From CAMAXB01 sp041746615 (GTDB taxonomy: Bacteria > Verrucomicrobiota > Verrucomicrobiia > Opitutales > Opitutaceae): a DNA stretch of 5,574 nt. The notes under the pieces are model-generated. The model was given only the letters and a program-made list of their open reading frames with translations. It was not told the origin of the DNA and did not search any database. Each line of letters opens with the position of its first letter. Position 1 is the stretch's first letter. The stretch spans positions 1 to 5,574 of the forward strand of contig JBGTGS010000131.1 in NCBI GenBank assembly GCA_041746615.1. Direction: 5' to 3'. Below are positions 1 to 4,998 of the stretch, in pieces. Made by a program: the position numbers and the translations under genes.

Positions 1-1
1 G

Positions 2-688
2 CGGCGCGGGCGGCTGCGGATCGGGGCGAGCCCGACGGCGTGCCAGTATCTGGTGCCGGCGGTGATCCGGGAGTTCAAGGAGAGCTTCCCGGACGTCGCG
101 ATCAAGATCACCCAGGGGGCGGCGACGATGTTGACGGAGGAGCTGGAGGCGGGGCGGATCGACCTCGGGCTGTGTCCGCGCACGGCGGCGCATCGCGGGA
201 TGACCTGCGTGGAAGTGGCGCGGGACGCCTTGAGCTTTATCGTGAATCCGCTGCATCCGTGGGCGCGGGCGGGTCGGGTGGATCGGGCGTCGATCCCGAG
301 GCAGCGCTACGTGCTGGCGGAGAGCCGGTCGTTCACGAAGGGGCTGATTGACGATTTTTTGCGGCGGGAAGGGTTGGCGATCCAGCCCTTCATCGAGATC
401 GGCAACGAGGAGGTGATCAAGGAACTGGTGCGCCTGGACATCGGGGTCGGCATCTTTCCGGCGTGGATCGCGGCGGAGGAGATCGAGCGCGGGCTGCTGG
501 TGGCGCTGCCGCTGGGGCGAAAACCACCGGTGCGCGACTGGGTGGTGTGCCACCGGACGAGTCAGGCGCTGGGGTTTAGCGAGACGCTGTTTTTGGGAAT
601 AACGCGGCTGGTGTCGGCGAACCGGATCGGGTGGGGCGGGGGCGGGGGAAGGGAGTGGGGGATTGAGGAAGGGAGGCCCCGAGGGTGA
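2..688 (+). CDS. LysR-type transcriptional regulator, effector-binding domain (5' part missing)
   Basis: The reading frame is open from base 2 to a TGA at 686-688, giving 228 residues with no start in the window. It opens with LRIGASPTACQYLVPAVIREF, the usual first strand and helix of the LysR substrate-binding domain, and continues with the family's typical blocks: an 'AGRIDLGL' segment, 'ALSFIVNPLHPWA' after the first lobe, and 'EIGNEEVIKELVRLDIGVGIFP' in the hinge and second lobe. The N-terminal winged helix-turn-helix (about 90 residues) should lie upstream of the window. LysR proteins bind DNA as tetramers and respond to a small-molecule ligand; this ligand cannot be read from the sequence. 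The gene points in the same direction as cimA, 138 bp ahead of it, so it could regulate it, but LysR targets are more often divergent. The last 18 or so residues form a Gly/Arg/Glu-rich tail outside the normal domain, encoded by a G-rich run. The family is confident, the specific member is not. Confidence 0.9.
   Translation, partial: RRGRLRIGASPTACQYLVPAVIREFKESFPDVAIKITQGAATMLTEELEAGRIDLGLCPRTAAHRGMTCVEVARDALSFIVNPLHPWARAGRVDRASIPRQRYVLAESRSFTKGLIDDFLRREGLAIQPFIEIGNEEVIKELVRLDIGVGIFPAWIAAEEIERGLLVALPLGRKPPVRDWVVCHRTSQALGFSETLFLGITRLVSANRIGWGGGGGREWGIEEGRPRG
629..661 (+). other. Dense G-tracts, potential G-quadruplex
   Basis: G-runs of 3, 4, 5, 5, 3 and 5 bases (629-631, 633-636, 638-642, 644-648, 651-653, 657-661) are separated by loops of 1 to 3 bases. 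This meets the usual four-tract G-quadruplex pattern several times over. It lies on the coding strand, so it would be present in the mRNA, and encodes the Gly-rich tail of the LysR protein about 165 bases before cimA. Folding is inferred from pattern only. Confidence 0.55.
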
Positions 689-770
689 GCTCGGGGAGTT
701 TGATCGGCTTCTCCCCGCGCCCACGCTCGGGGCTACAAGGGCTGCAAACCCCGGCAGCGAGCGAGGCTGC
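677..770 (+). promoter_or_regulatory. Hairpin-rich leader before cimA with competing stems
   Basis: The gap between the LysR stop and cimA (689-826) holds no gene that I can support. Its first half, plus the end of the LysR gene, contains several complementary blocks that cannot all pair at once. CCCCGAG (677-683) can pair with CTCGGGG (690-696), placing the LysR stop codon in the loop. CGGGGAG (692-698) can instead pair with CTCCCCG (711-717). CTCGGGG occurs again at 726-732. Further on, GCAGC (754-758) can pair with GCTGC upstream (741-745) or downstream (766-770). No T-tract follows any stem, and I saw no leader peptide with a run of isoleucine codons, so this is not a classical attenuator. 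It may be a mRNA-folding control region or simply GC-rich sequence. Confidence 0.25.
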
Positions 771-826
771 GGACCCAAAACCACCGCTTGCCAGCTGGGG
801 CTGGAGGCGCAAACCTGCCCGCTTCC

Positions 827-2392
827 ATGAGTAACGCTGTCAAAATCTACGACACGACCCTGCGCGATGGCACCCAGGGCGAGGGCATCAGTTTTTCGGT
901 CACGGACAAACTTCTCATTGCCGAGCGGCTCGACCAGTTCGGGGTGGACTACATCGAGGGTGGCTTTCCGGGGTCCAACCCACGAGACATCACCTTCTTC
1001 CAGGAGGCGGCCAAGCTCCGGCTGAAGCATGCGCGGATCGCGGCCTTCGGCTCGACCCGACGGGCCGGCACCCAAGCGTCTGAGGATGCCCAGCTCAAGA
1101 CGCTGTTGGACAGCGGAATGCCGGTCATGACCATTGTCGGCAAGACCTGGAACCTGCATGTCACGGAGATCCTGCGCACGACCCTCGAGGAGAATCTTGC
1201 GATGATCGAGGACTCAGCCCGTTACCTGGTGGCGCAGGGGCGTGAGGTGATCTACGATGCCGAGCATTTTTTCGACGGTTACAAGGCCGATCCGGAATAC
1301 GCGATGCGCACGCTGGAAGCGGCCATCAAGGGCGGCGCGACCAACCTGTCGCTGTGCGACACGAATGGCGGCACCCTGGTGGACGGGTTTCAGGATATAG
1401 TCGGCCGTGTGGTGGGTGAATTCGGCGGCGACAAGGTGGGGGTTCACTGCCACAACGACAGCGGTGTGGGGGTGGCGCTCTCGCTCGCCGGCATTGCTGC
1501 GGGGGCCAGTCTGGTTCAGGGTACGACCAACGGCTACGGAGAACGGGTGGGCAACGCCAACCTCACCACCATCCTGCCCAACCTTTTCCTAAAGATGGGC
1601 TGCACCGCGTACTGTGCCGCGAACCTCGGCCAGTTGCGTGAGCTGTCCCTCTTATTCGATGAACTGGCCAATCTTCGGCCCGATCCCAAGGCGCCCTTCA
1701 TCGGGGCCTCGGCGTTTGCCCACAAGGGTGGGCTGCACGCCAACGCCGCGCAGAAGGTCAAGAGCAGCTACGAGCACGTCGACCCGGCGCTGGTGGGCAA
1801 TCGCACGCGGGTGCTGGTATCCGACATGGCCGGGCGCAGCAGCATCGCCATCAAGGCCAGGGAACTCGGTCTGGATATCGATGAAAAGTCGCCGGCGATG
1901 AAAGGACTGATCGAACAGCTGAAGGAGATGGAATTTCGAGGCTATGAATTTGAAGCGGCCGATGCTTCGCTGAAACTTCTCATGGCGAAGGCCCTCGGCC
2001 AGTACACCCCGTTTTTCGAGGTGGAGGGTTACCGGGTCATCGTCGAGCGGCATGAGGGCGAGCTCGTGGCCGAGGCTACGGTCAAGGTGAAGGTGGGCGG
2101 GGTTTCCCGGCACACCGTGGCGGAGTGCACCGGCCCGGTCGGAGCGCTCGACAAGGCCCTGCGCCTGGCGCTGGAGGGGGATTATCCCCAGCTCAACGAA
2201 GTGGAATTGCGCGACTACAAGGTGCGCATCCTGGATAGTCGCCAGGGGGCGAACAGCCGCACCCGCGTGTTCATCGAATCCGGTGATGCCCATGGCATCT
2301 GGGGCACGGTGGGGGTGAGTGACAACATCATCGACGCCTCCTGGGAAGCGTTGAACGATGCCGTGAATTACAAGCTGCTGGGCGCATCCTGA
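827..2392 (+). CDS. cimA: (R)-citramalate synthase
   Basis: This 521-residue protein belongs to the alpha-isopropylmalate/homocitrate synthase superfamily. It should condense pyruvate with acetyl-CoA to (R)-citramalate, the first step of the threonine-independent route to 2-oxobutanoate and isoleucine, in the cytoplasm. The N-terminal TIM barrel shows YDTTLRDGTQGEG (residues 8-20), the metal-ligand HCHND (207-211) and GERVGNANL (238-246). A HKGGLHANA linker block (299-307) and a C-terminal LeuA-type regulatory domain (about 370-515) follow. The 'RDGTQGEG' form rather than the 'RDGEQ' of most isopropylmalate synthases, the 'KTWNLHVTEIL' segment and the length fit the citramalate synthase family (TIGR00977 type). 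Feedback inhibition by isoleucine through the C-terminal domain is known in the family, not shown here. ATG 827 is chosen because the conserved N-terminus begins directly after it; a TTG at 788 would add 13 unrelated residues. GGAGG at 803-807 lies 19 bases before the ATG, too far for a normal Shine-Dalgarno. Isopropylmalate synthase is the less likely alternative. Confidence 0.95.
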   Translation: MSNAVKIYDTTLRDGTQGEGISFSVTDKLLIAERLDQFGVDYIEGGFPGSNPRDITFFQEAAKLRLKHARIAAFGSTRRAGTQASEDAQLKTLLDSGMPVMTIVGKTWNLHVTEILRTTLEENLAMIEDSARYLVAQGREVIYDAEHFFDGYKADPEYAMRTLEAAIKGGATNLSLCDTNGGTLVDGFQDIVGRVVGEFGGDKVGVHCHNDSGVGVALSLAGIAAGASLVQGTTNGYGERVGNANLTTILPNLFLKMGCTAYCAANLGQLRELSLLFDELANLRPDPKAPFIGASAFAHKGGLHANAAQKVKSSYEHVDPALVGNRTRVLVSDMAGRSSIAIKARELGLDIDEKSPAMKGLIEQLKEMEFRGYEFEAADASLKLLMAKALGQYTPFFEVEGYRVIVERHEGELVAEATVKVKVGGVSRHTVAECTGPVGALDKALRLALEGDYPQLNEVELRDYKVRILDSRQGANSRTRVFIESGDAHGIWGTVGVSDNIIDASWEALNDAVNYKLLGAS

Positions 2393-2406
2393 GCGGATGG
2401 CGCAAA

Positions 2407-2442
2407 GGGTAGGGCGCTCTCTCCGAGAGCGCCGCGGTGCCC
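2407..2442. repeat. Strong GC-rich palindrome downstream of cimA, terminator-like or REP-like
   Basis: GGCGCTCTC (2413-2421) and GAGAGCGCC (2425-2433) form a perfect 9-bp stem with a TCC loop. An outer helix, GGGTA (2407-2411) with TGCCC (2438-2442) including one G-T pair, extends it across an asymmetric internal loop. It begins 14 bases after the cimA stop, where a terminator is expected, but no T-run follows on either strand. It may stabilise the cimA 3' end, act as a non-canonical terminator, or be one copy of a dispersed palindromic repeat. Confidence 0.5.
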
Positions 2443-2479
2443 AGCAACCCAAGCCATGGCCTCAAGAAATCACGACAAG

Positions 2480-2520
2480 GCACAAAATAGAAGGTCTGGT
2501 TTTGTGCTTCTTGGACTTTT
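2480..2520. terminator. Possible terminator between convergent cimA and cls
   Basis: GCACAAAA (2480-2487) and TTTTGTGC (2500-2507) form an 8-bp inverted repeat with a 12-base loop. CAAG (2476-2479) can extend the stem by pairing with CTTG (2510-2513), leaving a two-base bulge. On the + strand the stem is followed by a T-rich stretch, TTCTTGGACTTTT (2508-2520). The position, in the 170-bp gap between convergent genes, suits a terminator. The stem is AT-rich and the T-run is interrupted, so the call is tentative. The remainder of the gap shows nothing else. Confidence 0.35.
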
Positions 2521-2562
2521 GTGGCTGTTCTTCCCGGGGCTGAGGGTGAAACCTCCGGTGGG

Positions 2563-3999
2563 CTATAACAGCGGGGCCAGCAACCGGCTGAGATCCTCGA
2601 CGATGTCGCCGAGGAAGCGGAAACGGCGATGCTGTTCCGACTTCGGCTCCCGACACTTGCGGACGAGTTCACCGGCCCAGATGCTCATGGCGCGGACATC
2701 GGGTTCGGAATAAAGAACGACGGCGATCTCGAAGTTCACAAAGAGGCTGCGCAGGTCGAAGTTGGCCGAACCGATCATGCCAATGCGGTTGTCCACGATC
2801 ATGGCCTTGGCGTGCATCATGCCCGGTCCGTACAGGAGTACGCGGGCACCTGCAGCCTTGAGTTCGCGCAGTGAGTGGCGGCCGGCAAAGTCGGTGATGG
2901 GATGGTTGGACCGGGCGGGCAGAATGAGGGTGACGTCCTTGCCGGCCCGGGCCTTCACAATGAGCGAGCGCAACAACACCTCGTCGGGGATGAAGTAGGG
3001 GGTGATGACCCAGATGCTCTGTTCGGCCTCCTGGATCATGGAGACGATCCCCTCGTAAAGGGGATCACCATCGACGTCGGGTCCGCTGGCAACGACCTGA
3101 AGTTCGCTGCTGCCTTCGACGCGGATCGCCTCTGGATCAAGTTCGCGATGCAGATCCTCAATGGGCTGGCCGCTGGCAAAAGCCCAGTCAGCGAGGAAGA
3201 CCTCGTTGAGCAGGGCGGCGCCGGGGCCGGAGATGACGGAGCCAAAATCAACCCAGCGTTTTTTCCAGGGCTTGGGACCCATGTATTCCCGGGCGAGGTT
3301 GTGACCGCCGATGATGGCGGTGTGCTGGTCGAAGATGGCGATCTTGCGGTGATTTCGCAGATTGGCGGAACCGCGGGTGGAGAGCGGCACGACCGGCATG
3401 AAGCGGGCGACCTCGCCACCGGCGGCGCGCAGGCGGTCGACGAAACTGCGGCTGCTGAAGAGGCAGCCGAGGGCGTCGAGGAGCAAACGCACTTTCACGC
3501 CCTCGCGGGCCCGCTCGGCCAACAGGCGGATCAGCCGCTTTCCGGTGTCGTCGCGGCCGAGGATGAATGTCGTGATGTGAATGGAGTGTTTGGCGGCACG
3601 GATGCGGGCTTCGAGTTCAAGGTAGGTTTCCTCGCCGGTGGTGAGCAGGCGGACCCGGTTGCCGCCCACGGGCTCGCCTGCACCGGCGGCGATGATGGTG
3701 TGGACGGTCGAGGAGGCCGTGGTGGCGGCCGTGGCGGCCTTGATGCCCGGCAGGTACGGCAGCAGGCGGCCCTTGCGCTTGACCAGCTGGCGCAGTTTCC
3801 GGCCCGCGAACATCAAATACAAGGGAACGCCGACGTAGGGAATGAGCACGATGACCAGAAGCCAGGCCATGGTGTTGCCGGGTTGGCGCTTTTCACGCAT
3901 CAGACGGGCGATGACAAAAACGGCCAGCAGGAAGCCCGCCACGGCAAAGAGGTGGGACCAGATGCTGGTGGTCACTACGTAGGTAAGATCGTCCTCCAT
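2563..3999 (-). CDS. cls: Cardiolipin synthase, ClsA-like phospholipase D family
   Basis: The 478-residue product is close to the length of E. coli ClsA (about 486). It should transfer a phosphatidyl group between two phosphatidylglycerol molecules to make cardiolipin and glycerol at the cytoplasmic membrane. Two N-terminal membrane segments are visible (about residues 14-34 and 43-65), followed by an Ala/Thr-rich linker (85-105) and two phospholipase D domains. Each domain has a full HKD motif: HRKIAIFD (H217, K219, D224) followed by GG at 231-232, and HAKAMIVD (H396, K398, D403) followed by GS at 410-411. VITPYF precedes the second half. ATG 3999 is preferred because it places the first membrane segment at the N-terminus as in ClsA. 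An in-frame ATG at 4104 would add 35 residues without family resemblance and would sit four bases from the tRNA. No Shine-Dalgarno precedes ATG 3999; a GGAGG overlaps the start codon itself. The tRNA-Tyr gene is divergent upstream, so the promoter must lie in the 108-bp gap; stop is TAG. Confidence 0.93.
   Translation of the reverse strand: MEDDLTYVVTTSIWSHLFAVAGFLLAVFVIARLMREKRQPGNTMAWLLVIVLIPYVGVPLYLMFAGRKLRQLVKRKGRLLPYLPGIKAATAATTASSTVHTIIAAGAGEPVGGNRVRLLTTGEETYLELEARIRAAKHSIHITTFILGRDDTGKRLIRLLAERAREGVKVRLLLDALGCLFSSRSFVDRLRAAGGEVARFMPVVPLSTRGSANLRNHRKIAIFDQHTAIIGGHNLAREYMGPKPWKKRWVDFGSVISGPGAALLNEVFLADWAFASGQPIEDLHRELDPEAIRVEGSSELQVVASGPDVDGDPLYEGIVSMIQEAEQSIWVITPYFIPDEVLLRSLIVKARAGKDVTLILPARSNHPITDFAGRHSLRELKAAGARVLLYGPGMMHAKAMIVDNRIGMIGSANFDLRSLFVNFEIAVVLYSEPDVRAMSIWAGELVRKCREPKSEQHRRFRFLGDIVEDLSRLLAPLL
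3722..3739. repeat. 9-bp tandem repeat inside cls
   Basis: GTGGCGGCC occurs twice in tandem (3722-3730 and 3731-3739). Read on the - strand it encodes part of the Ala/Thr-rich linker between the membrane segments and the first phospholipase D domain. Because the unit is a multiple of three, copy-number changes would keep the frame and only change linker length. Confidence 0.7.
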
Positions 4000-4039
4000 G
4001 GGGCGTTTGCAGCCTGAGTTGCGGGCCGGTTTAGGCAAG

Positions 4040-4052
4040 CCGACTGAGTCGG
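4040..4052. repeat. Short perfect palindrome in the cls/tRNA-Tyr divergent gap
   Basis: CCGACT (4040-4045) and AGTCGG (4047-4052) form a perfect inverted repeat around a single central G. It lies 41 bases upstream of the cls start and 55 bases before the tRNA gene. No T-run follows it on either strand, so it is not a terminator. It could be a protein-binding operator, but no regulator can be named and chance is possible. Confidence 0.3.
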
Positions 4053-4063
4053 TGAAAAAAGCC

Positions 4064-4092
4064 TTGAAGTTCGCGGGCTCAGCCGTGACTTT
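4064..4092 (+). promoter_or_regulatory. Candidate sigma-70-type promoter for tRNA-Tyr
   Basis: TTGAAG (4064-4069) resembles a -35 box. After exactly 17 bases comes GACTTT (4087-4092), a poor -10 box that keeps only the conserved A2 and T6 plus T4 or T5. Transcription would begin near 4099, giving a 5' leader of roughly nine bases before the mature tRNA at 4108. The spacing is right but the -10 match is weak. Confidence 0.3.
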
Positions 4093-4107
4093 GCGCGTTC
4101 CCATTTT

Positions 4108-4194
4108 GGTAGGATACTCAAGTGGCCAACGAGGAGAGACTGTAAATCTCTTGGGCTCCGCCCTTCCCTGGTTCGAATCCAGGTCCTACCACCA
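4108..4194 (+). tRNA. tRNA-Tyr (anticodon GTA)
   Basis: The 87 bases fold into a complete class II tRNA with a long variable arm, as expected for bacterial tyrosine tRNA. The acceptor stem is GGTAGGA (4108-4114) with TCCTACC (4184-4190), then discriminator A 4191 and an encoded CCA (4192-4194). The D stem is CTC/GAG (4117-4119, 4131-4133). The anticodon stem AGAGA/TCTCT (4135-4139, 4147-4151) encloses loop CTGTAAA with anticodon GTA at 4142-4144. The variable arm is GGGC-TCC-GCCC (4153-4163). The T stem CCTGG/CCAGG (4167-4171, 4179-4183) encloses TTCGAAT. It decodes UAU and UAC. It stands alone, convergent with radC and divergent from cls. Confidence 0.98.
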
Positions 4195-4223
4195 TAAAAA
4201 CTCCTCCAAGGAGGAGTTTTTAT
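4194..4223. terminator. Bidirectional intrinsic terminator shared by tRNA-Tyr and radC
   Basis: ATAAAAACTCCTCC (4194-4207) and GGAGGAGTTTTTAT (4210-4223) are perfect 14-bp inverted complements around AA (4208-4209). The GC-rich core CTCCTCC/GGAGGAG is flanked by A5 on one side and T5 on the other, the layout of an intrinsic terminator that works in both directions. On the + strand it follows the tRNA CCA directly; on the - strand it begins at the final base of the radC stop codon. Confidence 0.9.
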
Positions 4224-4942
4224 TACAGAAAGCCCGCGTTGCGAAAGCTGTAGTAGCCCAGAGCGGCGGGGTCCGCGGATTTGGATCCGATGATGACGTG
4301 GTCGAGGAACTCGATTTCCACGGTTTTGGCGGCTTCGCGAAGCTGGCGGGTCACGTGGATGTCGGCCGCGCTCGGGGCCGGATCACCGGAGGGATGGTTG
4401 TGGACGCAGATCACGGCTGAGGCGGCTTCACGGATGGCTTCGCGAAACACCTCCCGGGGATGGACGAGGGTGCTGCCGGCGGTACCGGAGGTCACCTCGA
4501 CCCGACGAATCAGACGGTTCTTCCGATTGAGACAGAGGGCCCAGAATTTCTCCACCTCCAGCCCGTACGTGATCGCTTGAAAATAGGTCCAGATAAGTTC
4601 CGGGTGGTTTAGGACCGGGGCGGGTTCCTGTTCCTGTCCAAGCACCCGCCGGGCGATCTCGGTAACGGCGACAAGTTGCAGGGCCTTGACGCGGCCGATG
4701 CCCTTGAGTTTGCGGAAGTCAGTTTCACGCCACGTGACGAGGCCGGCGAGGGATCCGGCGGTGGTCAGGAGGCGGGCGGCCAAGGTGAGCACGTCATGTC
4801 CGCGGGTGCCGCTGCGCAGGAGCATGGCGAGGAGTTCGGTGTCACTGAGCGAGGCGGGACCGAGGCGTTCCAGACGTTCCTGAGGGCGCTCTGCAACAGC
4901 CAGTTCCAGGAGCCGGCTGCCCGGCGATGAGGTGGTTTCCAT
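4223..4942 (-). CDS. radC: RadC family protein with JAMM/MPN+ domain
   Basis: The 239-residue protein matches RadC in length and layout. Residues 19-100 form the helix-hairpin-helix region, with ERPQERL (18-24), LSDTELLAMLLRSGT (32-46) and KGIGRVKALQL (80-90). Residues 115-239 form the JAB/MPN domain. The zinc-binding JAMM motif is intact: H181, H183, then seven residues to S191 and on to D194, within HNHPSGDPAPSAAD, with E149 the likely catalytic glutamate. The family was first linked to DNA repair in E. coli, a role later disputed; the motif suggests a metal-dependent peptidase or isopeptidase, with no established substrate. ATG 4942 is chosen because the conserved N-terminal block follows shortly after; a TTG at 4987 would add 15 residues without support. 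No Shine-Dalgarno precedes the ATG. The gene lies 56 bp after birA on the same strand, so it may be cotranscribed, although a T-run and a possible own promoter lie in the gap. Confidence 0.95.
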   Translation of the reverse strand: METTSSPGSRLLELAVAERPQERLERLGPASLSDTELLAMLLRSGTRGHDVLTLAARLLTTAGSLAGLVTWRETDFRKLKGIGRVKALQLVAVTEIARRVLGQEQEPAPVLNHPELIWTYFQAITYGLEVEKFWALCLNRKNRLIRRVEVTSGTAGSTLVHPREVFREAIREAASAVICVHNHPSGDPAPSAADIHVTRQLREAAKTVEIEFLDHVIIGSKSADPAALGYYSFRNAGFL

Positions 4943-4953
4943 AGGGGGCCTCG

Positions 4954-4982
4954 GGTATCGGCCAGCCCACCATCGCTGTAAA
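4954..4982 (-). promoter_or_regulatory. Candidate promoter for radC in the birA-radC gap
   Basis: On the - strand TTTACA (4982-4977) lies 17 bases before GATACC (4959-4954), which shares A2, T3 and A4 with the -10 consensus. Transcription would begin about 4947, only some five bases before the radC ATG, giving an almost leaderless mRNA. Just upstream, the birA stop lies in a weak hairpin (AGGCAT and ATGCTT, 5004-4991) followed by ATTTTTT, which might weakly terminate birA. Both are pattern matches only. Confidence 0.25.
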
Positions 4983-4998
4983 CGCAAAAAATAAGCAT

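Noticed and set aside
40..351. Open frame of 103 codons on the + strand within the LysR gene
   Set aside because: It is an out-of-frame shadow; the overlapping frame carries the conserved LysR effector-domain sequence.
689..826. T-box or leader-peptide attenuator for cimA
   Set aside because: I saw no T-box sequence, no terminator with a T-run and no short open frame rich in isoleucine codons; only the competing hairpins remain.
1652..2452. Open frame of 266 codons on the - strand opposite the 3' half of cimA
   Set aside because: It lies antisense to conserved citramalate synthase sequence and shows a His/Arg-rich product with no recognisable domain.
2875..4017. Long open frame of 380 codons on the + strand opposite cls
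   Set aside because: It is fully antisense to a gene with both HKD motifs intact. Its Gly/Asp/Ala-rich product resembles no family I know, and high GC commonly creates such shadow frames.
4000..4104. 35-residue N-terminal extension of cls from ATG 4104
   Set aside because: The extension has no family resemblance, would push the first membrane segment inward, and would leave only three bases between its start and the tRNA gene.
4108..4223. tRNA-Tyr next to radC as an integration site for a mobile element
   Set aside because: tRNA 3' ends are common attachment sites and RadC-like genes occur on islands. However, there is no integrase, no repeat of the tRNA 3' end in the window, and birA-radC-cls look like ordinary chromosomal genes.
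3998..4420. Open frame of 140 codons on the + strand spanning the tRNA-Tyr gene
   Set aside because: It reads through a complete tRNA and its terminator and into the antisense of radC, so it is not a gene.
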